Assembly (NCBI GenBank): GCA_019918135.1
Contig: WBZZ01002123.1
Location: 120,604-184,603, forward strand
Source: Paulinella micropora
Taxonomy: Eukaryota; Cercozoa; Imbricatea; Euglyphida; Paulinellidae
Reading direction: 5' to 3'
DNA length: 64,000 nt
Shown here: positions 41,330-54,673 of the stretch, in pieces
Layout of the letters: every line of letters begins with the position of its first letter
How positions within the stretch are numbered: the first letter of the stretch is position 1
Program-made: the position numbers and the translations under genes
The notes under the pieces: model-generated
The model's database searches: none
Seen by the model: only the letters and a program-made list of their open reading frames with translations
What the model was told of the DNA's origin: nothing

Positions 41330-41640
41330 CAAGTGGGATTCGGCGTGACCGAGACGGGGGCGGCTTCGTCAAATGGGATTCGGTGTGACCGAGACAACCT
41401 GTCGAAGTCGCCCTCGTCTCGGTCACGCCGAATCCCACTTAACGAAGTCGCCCCCGTCTCGGTCACGCCGAATCCCATTTGACGAAGCCGCCCCCGTCTC
41501 GGTCACGCCGAATCCCATTTGACGAAGCCGCCCCCGTCTCGGTCACGCCGAATCCCATTTGACGAAGCCGCCCCCGTCTCGGTCACGCCGAATCCCATTT
41601 GACGAAGGCGCCCCTGGATTCGGCGTGACCGAGACGGGGA
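41330..41640. repeat. 40-bp satellite with direct and inverted units
   Basis: The unit CCGAATCCCATTTGACGAAG + CCGCCCCCGTCTCGGTCACG repeats at exact 40-bp steps (starts 41468, 41508, 41548, 41588) with diverged copies before. Inverted copies flank it at 41334-41392 and about 41613-41638, so the block can fold into long hairpins. It abuts the LTR of copy C at 41651. Confidence 0.9.
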
Positions 41641-41650
41641 CGACTTCAAC

Positions 41651-42689
41651 TGTACTATCCCCAACGATAGCTCAATGGAAGAGTAAGTCGGTAATATAAC
41701 CAAACACAGTCCTCAAAAAGAGAATGATGTCTCGTTATATTAGCTCAGTGACGCAAAGACAAAAAGCCGCCAAAAGACCAGGATCAAATTGACATTTCAG
41801 ACGTGTCCGGCCAGACGAAATCTATAAATAAGTTTTTTACCGGATAATTCGGGGGGTGATGTCCACAGTACCCCCTCCCAATTTTTTATGGCGGAACTTC
41901 GTTTCCGACATAATACGCTTTGAACTGATTTCTTTTCTGACTAAGATTCGTTTAGAGTTATGTATGAAGATACATCAACCCACGAATTAGCCGTTATAAA
42001 ACAACAATGATACTTGCCCCGGTACCAATCATATATATACTCTAGCACATTCAGTATCTATATTAAAATCTTCCTCTTTCTTCTGTCGATAAGATATTTG
42101 TGCAGTATGTCCAAGTATAATGTTTTATGGTTGAGTAATAATGCAATGTCGCCATTTCCATATATATGTAATAACCGGTCGTCGGTTTCCATAAATACAT
42201 TTACTTTTTGTGAAGACATACCCTTGTATAAATCGGTATCATTTAATATAGTGTCAGGTGATCAAGCCTGACGACTATATCCGAAGTTGGGTTGAGTGCG
42301 CCCAAACCTTGCGATATGCCGATACAAGTAGAGATCGATGGAATCCGGTGTAGCAGTTCATGTTATTAATATATCAGTTCTTGATTAGACTGTAGAGTCT
42401 TTAATGAGATCATCATTCTGGTACTGATGCGGGTCGTATCCAGGAAACACCATCGCTCACTCAAATAGCGATCCCGTAACGGTGCTGTTTCGTGGCCGTC
42501 TCGTCTGTCTCTGCCGAAGCAAGAGCATAGAATGCCTATTTTTTGTCAGCTGTGTCTTGTTAATCTCTAGAAGAATGAATGCTGTAGTAGCTTTAACATT
42601 TTTAAGTAAGGTTGTCGGGACGATATTGGATCAATGCTATGTTCGCAATCGATCAGGTCCACAATACTTCTAGAAAAAAAAAATACTTA
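41651..42689 (-). repeat. Gypsy copy C 3' LTR (without SINE)
   Basis: About 1.0 kb. Homologous in order to the three LTR pieces of A and to D: TCGGTAATATAACCAAACACAGTCCTC, TTAGCTCAGTGA, CAGTACCCCCTCCC, GCAGTATGTCCAAG, GACATACCCTTGTATAA, GATATGCCGATACAAGTAGAG (short pieces). It gives the uninterrupted LTR layout. Confidence 0.8.
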
Positions 42690-45600
42690 CTATAGACGCC
42701 GTTCACGCGCGCGGACTCCTTTACCTGGTGGAGGACCTCCAACCAAAGTTAAGTCCAAGGTAGACTGTTCGAGGACGTCCCAAATTTTGTGAGGGATTGC
42801 GCCTTGTGCCAAGTCAAAAGGAATGTCTAGCACCCCTCGTGGTAGTGCTTGTATGGTCCACGCGGTATGATCTTTATCTGTAGGAGATATGGTATCATCC
42901 CATATCTCAAGTTTCTTGGCGTCTTTATATACTGGAAGGTATTGTCTTACCTTAGGATCTTCTACTGGATCCAGACTCCTCCAGAAATGTAAGACTGGTT
43001 GAAATGATTTGTGCCGCAGTCGAAATTCGGTTCGATCGCGTATGGCGTTTGTGAGGTACTGCCATGACTCTCATGAGATATAGATCTGAGAGCGTGTCAT
43101 CGGCTACATCACCACCGGTGCATGTTGGACCGCAGGCTTCACCAAGTAAAAAGCGTCTTTGGCCCATGAAATATGTCCACTCGCATCTCCTTCTTTCCAA
43201 CTAGGGTGAACGAGAGTGTCATTGCCCGCGCGAGGGTCTTGATCTCCGTCATCGCTCCCCTCTTGATGGACTCTTTGCGAACGTGCCGTCCTTATCGCCT
43301 TTCTCGGTCGGTCGTAGATAAGGTCATTTTGCGCTCTCCTTATTTGCGCCTCCGTGAACTTTTCTTCCGGCACGTTCGACTCCCCCTTTTGTGGGTCTGA
43401 GTCCCCGCCGCGCTTTTGCGGTCGGTGGCCCGCTTGTTCTCCAGCTCAGCCTCCTCCTTCTCCGCTACCGGTTCCCTGTAGGCATCCCGTTCCGAGATAT
43501 CCTCCCTACGGATTGGTGGGACCTCTTTAAAGTCAGCCTCCATCCGTTTCAGTGCTTGATCAACGGACTCATCTTCAAGTAGGAAGGGATCATACTTAAT
43601 CAGCCTTCGTACATTGACTATTTGAACTTTCCCTCTGCCCCTGATTTTATAATTCAAAGGCCCATCTGTTCCATGATCTGGTATGGTCCTTTCCAGTGGA
43701 TGAACAGCTTCGAGCTGACTCCCTGAGGAACCTGAGGATGGTACAGTAGTACAATATCCCCGACCTGAAATCTGACTTGATCCAGGTGTGCCTGCCTGAC
43801 ACCTTCAGCATCAGTCTTCCTGCGCTCCGCCTCCCTATGCGCTTGTACTATTTGCTCCGCCTCCATCTTCGCCCGAAGTCACCCCAAATAGCTCATCCTG
43901 ATCTGCCCATGAATCCTTTGGGTGCAGCAGTGAGGCCGGGATGGCGGGCTCACGCCCATATACCAATTGGTATGGCGAGACGGAACCTTTTGAACCACCT
44001 AACGCTGTAGAGGGTAGGCGATTCATAGCAAAGGCAAACGAGGATGCTGCCTCCACCCATGCCTTTTGGTTCTCCTTCTTCATACAATACATCTTCAGCG
44101 CGGCCTTGAGGGGTCTATGCACCCGCTCTATCTTGCCGTTCGCTCTGGGGTGATAGGCGGTGACATATTGCCATTTCATGCCGTAATATGCAGATAGCTT
44201 GTCGATGACTTCATTATTAAAGTCAGAGCCTCGATCTGAGCATATTTTTCTCGGCACCCCAATCTGTGAGATGATCCTGTCAATCAACGCCTTGGCTGTT
44301 GTTTCGCCCGTAACGTCTTTGACTGGGACCACCCATACATAGTTGGTGGCGCTGTCTATGGCCGTTAGAAGGTATCTGTAACCTTCGTCGTGACCGGGAA
44401 AGGTCCTACATGATCAGTGTGTAAGAACTCGAACATTCCTAAGTGTAAAGGAAAAGTCCCGATCAGGCCAAAATTCGCCTTCAATGGTGTTTTGGATGTC
44501 TTGCATGGGATGCATGCATTGACCTGTTCATCAATATTCTCCTTCATCTTCTTCCACCAGAATCGTCTCGAAATGAACATATGCGTTCTTTGTCGGCCCG
44601 GGTGCGCCAGTAGTGGGCAGTTATGAGCAGCGACAAAAATGATGTGTCTGAGTTTCTCAGGAACCCAGAGAGTCCATTTGTCTGGTTGTGATGCATAGCG
44701 CCCGTGTTGGCCTTTGTACCACAAGAGACCGTCTCTCCACCCCATCTCCTTCTGTTGCTCCTTAATCTCCTTCGTCATTTTCAACTCGTTCGGGTTCTTG
44801 TATAGCTGTATTAGCTCTTTGAACTCCAGATCGAGAGCCTGTTGCTGTCTCCATGCAGTGAGTGAGGCTATGTGGATAGTCCCATCCTCTAGCTGCACTC
44901 CTATCCTCTCAGGGTTTTCGTCTAACTCCTCCTTGTTCTCCTGCGGGGGTTCCACATATGCTCCTTGCTTAATCTCCTCTTGTTTTATCTCCGCCTTCAT
45001 ATTCTCATATGCTTAATAGGACCACTCAGCATCATCGAGGACATGTGCTGTACAACATATCCCATGATCCGGACCTTGCGGGCTATGACGTAGACCCGAT
45101 CGGTTATATCGGACCTCTCTCGCCATCTGCATCGACTCGATATGATGCACTTCGTATGTGCAGTCTGGGGATAGATCCTCCATTTCTGCTGATGATACGA
45201 GAGCTGCCACTTCTGAGCCTGGAGAGGCTGTCAGCGACAACATTTCGCTTGCCGGGTAGATGGACCATTGTAAAATTGAAACATGACAAGAATGCCTGCC
45301 ATCTCGCTAGACGGCCAGTCTGTTCATGATTCATCAGCCATAGTAAATTCTGGTGATCAGTCCTTACTATAAACTGAGGTCCACCCCATAAATACTCTCT
45401 CAACCGTTTGAGGGCCCAAACCACCGCCAGTGCCTCTCTCTGTCTCGTACAATAGTTTCGCTCCGCCGAGCACAACTTTCTACTTATAAACATGATCGGG
45501 CGCAACTTTTTCTCCTCATCTTCCTGTTGTAAGACTGCGCCGATCGCGAACTTTGATGCGTCTGTGTCGACTACGAATTGCTTCGAAAAGTCGGGCATCA

Positions 45601-46426
45601 TCAGCACGAGTCCGCCATCCTTCGGATCTTTATAGATGAGATCTTTGAGCGTGTTGTACGCTTCTAAGGCTTCATCATCCCACTTCTCAAAATCACCGAA
45701 GTTGATCATTCTCTCCAACTTAGCACTGAGTTGCACCCCAATTGGGTATGAACTGGCTGTAATATTGCGCCATCGCAAGAAATGAGTGCAGCTCTGTGCG
45801 ATTCTTCGACCTCTGCCGGCTCATGATCTCCTCCCTCTTCTCTTTGGATATCGAGACTCTATTGTAAGAGATTTCGTACCGCAAATATGTCACGCTTGTC
45901 TTTGCGAGTTGATATTTCTTCAAATTACATTTCAGGCCAAATAGTTTGATACGCCTGAAAATATCTGTTAGATGGTCGATGTGCTCTTCCATCGTATTGG
46001 AGTACACGATAATGTCATCGATGTAACAAAATGCGTACTCTCCCGCCTTCTGTCCTCTTCTCATGAAACCTCCCTCTGTCTGGTCATTATATTTGCTACT
46101 CAGCATGCTTTGCATCGCTTTCTGAAAGAGTCCCGGGGCCTGTTTTAGTCCCATCTGAAGTACTTTCCACTGATATATCTCCATTCCTACTACCAATGCA
46201 GTCAGCCATCTGGACTTTTCATCTAGTGGAATTTGCCAGAAGCCATTCTTCAGATCAATGACTGAGTATAGCTTGGCGTTCCGCAATACTCGCCTTCCTT
46301 CTTCAAGAGTAGGTAATGGATTTCGTTCCTCCTCTAAAATTTTATTGACGCGGGCATAGTTAACCGTTAAGCGCCATTTTTCTCCCGGTTTAGGCACCAG
46401 TCTCGGTTGGGAAACTATTGGAGGTC

Positions 46427-46430
<4 letters not shown>
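41651..46430 (-). mobile_element. Ty3/gypsy copy C (diverged, 5' truncated)
   Basis: Minus-strand relative of A and D. The 3' LTR (41651-about 42690) starts TGTACTATCCCCAACGATAG, matching the LTR edge of A and D with changes, and contains no SINE. Pol (42690-46430) is cut within the RT fingers at a CATA microsatellite. Protease and Gag are absent. Confidence 0.88.

Positions 46431-46434
<4 letters not shown>
42690..46434 (-). pseudogene. pol: Gypsy copy C Pol, heavily frameshifted
   Basis: At least eight frames must be combined: RT from ISQPRLVPKPGEKWRLTVNYAR-type fingers (46430) through Y-I-D-D at about 46030, then RNase H (DTDASKFAIGAVL, 45570), integrase zinc finger (HNCPLLAHPG), core (HTDHVGP, SDRGSDF, GKIERVHR), GPY module (HWKGPYQI, 43690) and the C-terminal domain (KDAFYLVKPA, DLYLMRVMAV, 43170-43060). 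It stops at 42690-42692. Diverged from A and D at many silent and replacement positions, so an older or separate subfamily. Confidence 0.9.
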
Positions 46435-46715
<281 letters not shown>

Positions 46716-47294
46716 TGTAATGCCCCCAACGATAGCTCGTAAAAAGTCGGTAATACAAACAGACACAGTTCTCAAAAGATGAGAATGATGTCTCGTTATA
46801 TTAGCTCAGTGAAGCCAAAAAGGAAAACGGCAACACACCAGGAATAAAATGGCATCAGGTCCAATCCGGACAAATAATACTGAAAAACAAGCTGGTGCAC
46901 CTGTCACCAGGAAAATGTACTTTTTACCGGCTATCCGGGGGGTGATGCCTACAGTACCCCCTCCCGATTTTATGACGGAAATAGCATTTTCGTCATACAC
47001 CTTCTGATTTCTTTCTGCAAATAGTATGCGCTATGGGTCATGCCACACAGCGCATCGACCAACGGATAGACGCTAAAAGACGATAAATATATCCTCATAC
47101 GGCACGTCAAAGCGGATTCTCCAGCCTTCTTGTAGATTTTTGAACTCCTTCCCCTCAATCTCTTTTTTTTTTTTTTTTTCTCGGCAGTATGTCAAGAACA
47201 AACGTACTATTAATAAAAAAAATACAAGCAACGTGGTGCTGTAGTACGATTCCCCCTTTGATCTCCTTCTTCTTCTTATCATTATCATTATTAC

Positions 47295-47354
<60 letters not shown>

Positions 47355-47357
47355 CAT

Positions 47358-47625
47358 GGACACCGTGATAGCCCAGTGGTCAAGTTCTACCATCTGGGCC
47401 CTGTCGCCAGTTCGATTCCCGTCGGTGCCACCAGTATTTTCATTGAACATACCGGTCTATTTCTGGACCAGTATTTTCATTGAACATACCGGCCCGTCTG
47501 GAAGTGTTGGAACTGCCCTTGCGGGGGTGTCATTAGAGCTTATCGTCAATTCTTCGTACTCCCCTCACGGGTGAGACGATGGAGGCGCATGTGCAGAAAT
47601 GCATCAGCTATTGACAGAGAGGCAC

Positions 47626-47626
<1 letters not shown>
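47358..47626 (+). mobile_element. tRNA-derived SINE, copy 5 (full length)
   Basis: Head with A-box, B-box and CCA, two internal modules. 3' end reads GACAGAGAGGCACT. It follows (ATT)n from 47276 and is followed by (ATT)n to 47680. Confidence 0.9.
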
Positions 47627-47680
<54 letters not shown>

Positions 47681-47681
47681 T

Positions 47682-48091
<410 letters not shown>

Positions 48092-48576
48092 CAGGGAGAT
48101 CGTAAGTACATTGTCTTTTTTAATGACATACCCTTGTATAAGGCGGATATCCTATGATATAGTATTAGGGGGCCAGTCCTAATAGCTATATCCGAAGTCG
48201 AGGTGTATGTACCCGACCCTGCGATACACCGACACAAGTAGAGATTGACCGTGCTCAGGTGCGACAGTATATAATCTATCGTAAAAAATAATTTAATGAA
48301 AGTTTCAGAGAACATTTCATTTTCGAGAACATCATCCCAGGACTTGGAAAGGGTCATACCCGGGAACACCATCGCTCAATACACTAGCGATCCCCGTATA
48401 CGGTGTATCATCGTCGATCGACCTTTCGCACTCGTATGTTGCGATCGAATGCCAAGTTATATCACTGAGTCTTTTTAATATTCATATTGATAACTGATGA
48501 TGCATGATCAAATCATGATACGCCGTGGGCAATCAACCAGTTTGTTTGAGACGCATAAAGAAAAATAATTTCTTTG

Positions 48577-51500
48577 TCACTGTCTTCGTCGTTTAGCGCG
48601 GATTTCTTTGCCTGGTGGAGGACCACCAACAAAAGTCAGATCGAACTTTGACTGTTCGAGAATGTCCCAGATCTTATTAGGGATTCCGCCCAACGATAAT
48701 TCAAAATGGACATCAAGCACTCCTCTTGGCAGTGTCTGAATGGTCCACGCAGTGTAATCCTTGTCTCTGGGAGTAATTGTATCATCCCATGTCTCGAGAC
48801 TTTTTGCGTCTTTATATACTGGCAGATAATGTCTTGCCTTTGGATCCTCAACCGGGTCCATACTTCTCCAAAACTGGAGTATCGGTTGTACTATTTTTGC
48901 GGCTGATGATATTTTGAGTGTCCGTGTGACACGCATCTGTCGTGGGACCGCCACGACCCGCATCAAGTATAAGTCTGAGAGAGTGTCATCAGCGACATGT
49001 TGTTCCGCTGGTCTCATCAGATAGAAAGCATCTTTCACCCATGCGATGGTTGCTATCGCATCGCCTTCCTTCCATCGCTCATGGACAATCTCAACGTTGC
49101 CCGCGTTTGGGTCAGTGTCCGTCCCCTCCTCCTCCTGGTGGACGTCCTTTGATCTCATCGACCTCATCGCCTTCCTCGGTTGGTCGTTGATAAGATCGTT
49201 CCGCGCTCTCGTTAGCTGCGCCTATGTGATCTTCTCCTTCTTTCCGCTATGCTCTCGCGGAGACTTAGACAGAGTCCCCACCGCGCTTATGCGGTCAGTC
49301 TTCTCCTTACTGTCCACCTCACTCTCCTCCTTCTCAGCTATCGGTGCCCGATAAGCATCGTCTTGGTCTATGCCAGCCTCCTTGTGGATGGGCGGCACCT
49401 CTTTGAAATCATCTTTCATCCGTTTTAACGCCTCCTCAATGGATTCATCTTCCAATAAGAAGGGATCATACTTATTCAGCCTTCTTACATTCACAATTTG
49501 CACCTTCCCTCTACCCCTGATCTTGTAGTTCAGAGGTCCCGTCTGTTCCATAATCTGATAAGGTCCTTTCCAGTGAGTGAACAGCTTAGAGCTGACTCCT
49601 TTCGGCACCTGAGGATGGTACAACAGTACAATATCCACAACTGGAACTTGATCTGATCCAAGTGCGCTTGTCGCACCCCTTCAGCATCAGTCTTTCGGCG
49701 CTCCGCCTCTCTATGCGCCCTGACTATTTGTTCCGCCTCCATCTTCACTCTAAGTCTCATCCCAAACAACTCATCCGCATCCGCCCAAGTGTCTTTTGGG
49801 TGAAGGAGCGAAGTTGATATCAGGCTCACGCCCATATACTAACTGATATGGCGAGATTGAGCTCTTCGAGCCTCCTAACGCCGTAGAGGGTAGACAGTTC
49901 ATTGCAAACGCAAATGATGGTGCTGCCTCGACCCATGCTCTTTGATTCTCCTTCTTCGTGCAATACATCTTTAGTGAGGCTTTGAGGGGTCTGTGTACCC
50001 GCTCGATTTTCCCATTTGCTCGCGGGTTATAGGCAGTAACATATTGCCATTTCATCCCGTAATACTTAGATAGTTTGTCGATGACCTCGTTATTAAAGTC
50101 CGAGCCTCGATCAGAACATATCTTTCTTGGTACTCCGATCTGTGAGATGATCCTATCGATCAGCGCCTCGGCCGTCGTCTTGCCGGTAACGTCTTTGACA
50201 GGGATGATCCACACATAGTTGGTGGCTCTGTCAATAGCCATGAGGAGGTATTTGTAACCATCCCTCGATTCTGGGAAAGGTCCCACATGATCAATGTGTA
50301 TCAACTCAAACATCCCCGCATGAAGAGGAAATTCGCAAATCAGGCCGAAATTTGCCTTCAGTGGTGTTTTGTTTATCTTGCACGGGATGCATGCATCCAC
50401 CGCCTGATCTATCTCCTCCTTCATCTTCTTCCACCAGAATCGCCTCGCTACGAACATGTGAGTTCGTTGTCGACCCGGATGCGCCAAAAGTGTGCAATTG
50501 TGGGCTGCGATAAATATAAATCGTCTCAGACTCTCCGGTACCCAAAGGGTCCATTTGTCCGGCTGTGACGCATAGCGACCGTGAAGGCCCTTGTACCACA
50601 GTAGACCATCTCTCCATCCCATCTCCTTCATCTGATCTTTGATCGCTTTCGTCATCTTCAGCTCATCCGGGTTCTGATATAACTGTATGAGTTCCTTAAA
50701 CTCCGGATCTTGAGCCTGTTGTTGCCTCCATGCGGTAGGCGAGGCTATATGGATAGTACCATCTTCTAGCCGTATCCCGATTCTTTCCGGGTCATCGTCT
50801 AGGTCACTTCTCCGCTCTTGAGGAGGCTCCGCATAAACATTCTGCGTCTCCTCTTCCTCTCTTATGTTCGCCTTCGCATTCTTATATACCTCATAGGACC
50901 ACTCAGCGTCCTCCTGGGTATGTAGCTCACAACATATCCCATGATCCGGGCCTTGTGGACTGTACCGTAGACCTGTGCGGTCATATCGGACTCCACTCGC
51001 CATCTCCATCGCCTCAATGTGGCTGACCTCATACACCTTCTCAGTGGACAAGTCTTCCATCTCCACCGTGGACACCAACGCCGATACTTCTGAGTTAAAC
51101 TCTAGCCTAGAGAGGCTATCAGCGACCACATTTCGCTTTCCCGGTAGATGGATAATTGTAAAATCGAAACAAGACAAGAACGCTTGCCACCGCGCCAGCC
51201 GTCCAGTCTGTTCATGATTCATCAACCATAACAGGTTATGATGATCAGTTCTGACAGTAAATTGAGGTCCTCCCACAAATACTCTCTGAGCCTCTTGAAG
51301 GCCCACACCACCGCTAACGCCTCTCTTTGCCTTGTGCAATAGTTTCTCTCCGCCGCACACAACTTCCTACTAATAAACATGATTGGGCGTAATTTCTTCT
51401 CCTCATCCTCTTGTTGTAATACAGCCCCAATCGCAAACTTAGATGCGTCTGTATCGACTACGAATTGTTTCGTAAAGTCGGGCATCTTTAACACCAGTCC

Positions 51501-53408
51501 TCCGTCTTTCGGGTCTTTATAAATAAGATCTTTGAGCGCATGAAACGCTTGCAAAGCCTCTTCGCCCCACTTCTCAAAGTCTCCAAAATCTATCATTTTC
51601 TCCAACTTAGCACGTGTTGCACCCCAATCGGGTATAAACTGGCTATAGTATTGCGCCATCGCAAGGAATTCAGTGCGGTTCTTTGGTATCGGTCGATTCA
51701 TAATCTCCTCCCTCTTCTCTTTGGATATCGAGACTCGATTATGGGAGATCTCGTAACCTAAGTATGTCACACTCGTCTTGGCAAGTTGACACTTCTTTAG
51801 ATTGCACTTCAGGCCAAAAGCTCCGATGCGCCTGAATATATCGGACAAATGATCAATATGCTCCTCCATTGTGTTAGAGTATACGATAGTGTCATCGATA
51901 TAGCAAAATGCATATTCTCCCGCCTTCTGTCCCCGCCTTCTCATAAAGCCTCTGTCAGATAAATCATCGTACTGACTGCTCAACATCTTCTGCATCGCCT
52001 TCTGAAAAGTCCTGGGGCTTGCTTGAGGCCCATCGGAAGCACTTTCCATTGGTATATTTCCATACCCACCACAAACGCCGTCAGCCATCTGGACTTTTCC
52101 TCCAGTGGTATCTGCCAGAAGCCATTCTTAAGGTCCATGACCGAATAGAATTTTGCATTCCGCAGTACTCTCCTTCCTTCTTCTAATGTCGGGAAAGGAT
52201 TTCTCTCTTCCTCCAGCACCTTGTTAACACGAGCATAGTTAACTGTCAGGCGCCATTCTCCTCCTGGCTTCGGCACTATTCTCGGTTGTGAGACTATTGG
52301 AGATGTTGATCTCTCAATAAAGTCCTCATTGAGCAGCTGTCTTGCTAGCTCCTCCGCTATCTTCGCCTCATGTATACTCAAATTCGCCCTTCGTGGTGCC
52401 GGTGACGGCTCCGCACCCGGTATTTTGTAGATAACCGCAGTGAAATCTTCAGGCTTGACACCACCTGCATGTGGAGGGTCAAAAATTTCCTTGCTCGCCT
52501 CCAATTTGGCTTTTAAAAGCTCCTTCTCCTTCTCCGTGCCTACTCCTTTTTCCAATATTTTCCGCGCCGCCTCTTGAAAATCTTCATCAGACATCTGCTT
52601 ATGTTGCTTGAGGGGTTCTCTGTCCTCCTCCGAGACATCATCTAGGCCCGTCTTTTCATACGTGACCGTTTCCGGCTCATCATCTTTACCGAGCTCCACC
52701 AGCATGTCAATGAGTCTCGCGTTGCAAAGGAGCTTTACGGGTGTAAAAACCATCAAAGCATGTGAATGCTTTCGGTATCAATTTCAACTTGTCGAGGTCT
52801 CTGAGCTTCCGCTTGTATGCACTGCTCTGCTCACGAGTTCCCATACGACAAGCCACCACTAGCTGTTGCTTGCGAGAGGGTACCGGTATAGGATGATCAA
52901 TAAGCCGGTCCCTTATTTCCTGCGCCCATATCGCCTTCTCATTATATGGCAGGATAATAGTATACGGCTTCTTATTTTCGAATAAAGTCCGTAAGCATTT
53001 CTTCACTTCAGTTAGTGAACGCGGCCACGTCGACTCGTCACCCCAGAAATCAGTAATAAAACTTTTAATAGTTTCTGGCGGAGTATCCGGGATTCGCCCC
53101 TCTCTCCTTGGTACAAACGCATCCCTTTTTTCTTCTCCTACTTTCGCATGGAAACAGTATCCGTTAGTAATATGGACATCTGTTCTTACTCCTTCCGCGA
53201 ATCTCGCCAACGATGGGCTTCTTTGTGCGACACATATAATCTCCTCCTTTCGCTTCTCGATTAAGTCATCAATAGACTTTTTGTCCCAATGGCATGTCGG
53301 AACTGTGACAGTGCACACTTGGGATTCCCAATTGTCGGTCCGGGACAGCTCATCCGGTCTTACGACATGGGTGAACGTACACCTCAAGTGCCTCATGTGC
53401 GATGGCAA
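48577..53408 (-). pseudogene. pol: Gypsy copy D Pol: pre-RT domain, RT, RNase H, integrase, C-terminal domain
   Basis: Same domain order as A, split into at least seven frames. Breaks: a stop near 49223 (CTA on the plus strand where A has CTC, before the C-terminal domain), frameshifts near 49640, 49815, 51270 and 52005, and one extra A in an A-run near 52748. There is also an in-frame 9-bp deletion near 51669. Pre-RT domain at 52790-53400 (PIPVPSRKQQLVVACRMG near 52880), RT Y-I-D-D altered to Y-I-D-D-T near 51890, RNase H near 51440, integrase 49880-50500, C-terminal domain 48590-49170. Confidence 0.9.
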
Positions 53409-54070
53409 TCTTTTTGTGATCCGTCGCTAGACTCAGCTCATAAGCCTCATAAGAGTCAGTAGCGTTGAAGGGATCAATATCGTTCTTTTCTCCTCTTTTT
53501 ACTCCATATATCACTCGCCGTGCGGCGCAATCAATCACAGCCCCCATCGTAGCCAATTGGTCATACGATAGTAATATTGACCCGTGGTAACCGGGGACGA
53601 CATAAAGGTCCATGCGGTATACTCGTGCGGATTTTAATTTAAAGGTCAGTGTGATGATTCCCGTGATGACCGTCCGGCTACCCACTCCCTTCAGAGTGCC
53701 AGTCGAATTTTTCATATTTCCGTCCACCCAGTCCCGGTATCGATAAAAAAACTTCCGGCGACAATATTAATATTCGCCATCGTATCATTACCAACTTTTA
53801 ATATTGTCTTCAATGTTTCACAATAAAGTTCCGTATAACACAGAGCATCGGGCCTGTGTATATTGACTGCGAGAACAAGAACTTTACGTTCCAAATTTTG
53901 AGTCTTGTCTCTAAGTTTTTCAACTCCTCCTTCTTCTCCTCCTGCTTCACCTCATTAACATTGTTATTATTCTGCGGTACTGGTGCGTTTACTATGTGAG
54001 CGACATTGTCTTGTGGCACTTGAGTACACACATTGTCTTTTTGCTCGCCAACCGCCGCGATCGTAGACAT
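53409..54070 (-). pseudogene. Gypsy copy D retropepsin-like protease with Asp-Thr-Met
   Basis: Two frames. The upstream frame (to 53712) holds LKTILKVGNDTMANINIV, with D-T-M-A at the active-site position (about 53775-53790). After a shift near 53720-53735 the downstream frame (53727-53350) holds a flap-like LKGVGSRTVITG and the C-terminal ILLSYDQLATMGAVIDCAARRV. This matches the protease of element E in layout. Confidence 0.65.
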
Positions 54071-54670
54071 TGAGTCTGTTCGTGGTTGTTTGCTTGGCGA
54101 GGCGATACGTCTGCCATTGGCCTCCTCGCCTCCATCGCAAGTCTCGCCTTCCTATTTGCATCAGTTATCATTGGTAACCGTGATGTATGAACGGGTATGA
54201 GACTACCTTGGGGCTGCAGTCTCTGTGTACCCACATCTTTGTATTCAGATTGAGGAAGCGTTGGCCCAGTCTGCACAACAGCATTAGAAAGCACTGTGAC
54301 TTTAGGGTTAAACTTCACAGTCTTCTCCTTCCTCTCTTCTTCCCCCTCCAGTCATTCCACCACCTCGAAACGATTACCTTGAGTAGTGTCCGGGTGGATG
54401 ACGTATCGGTCTCCGAGGCAGTGTTGTAGGCCTGAGCTCGACCGAAATTCGGGTTGGAGCTTGCCCATGAGCCTCCTCCTCCTCTGGGTGGGGGGGCTGG
54501 AGCTCGAACAGCTCTCCCTCCATAAGGGGTATATCCCCGACCTCCTCCTCTTCCTCTCTGAGGGGTTCCCTGCCACCTCGAGGCTCCTCTCCATGTTCCT
54601 CCTCCTCGTCCTCCTCCTCCTCCTCCTCGTCCTCCTGCTCCTGCTCCTCATCCTCGTCCTCTTTGAGAGG
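54071..54670 (-). other. Linker between Gag and protease of copy D
   Basis: Low-complexity coding-like region: an acidic E/D run (54590-54665), a glycine/arginine stretch with RGG-like pieces (54480-54560), then a Q/T/N-rich part. No domain recognised. Absent from copy A because of its deletion. Confidence 0.5.
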
Positions 54671-54673
54671 CCT

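Noticed and set aside
41403-41640. Possible CRISPR-like array
   Set aside because: The 40-bp repeats are contiguous with no unique spacers and include inverted units; the context is eukaryotic.
41656-41690. tRNA gene suggested by TAGCTCAATGGAAGAG
   Set aside because: Only a D-arm-like stretch is present. There is no B-box or foldable acceptor stem, and the segment is a conserved LTR end present in other copies without this form.
53735-53760. D-T-G (FFIDTGTGW) in copy D as the protease active site
   Set aside because: Alignment with element E places this at HFLDKHGQ, not at the active-site strand. The D-T-M-A motif 15 residues earlier fits the retropepsin pattern (S/N-V/I after it) in both elements.
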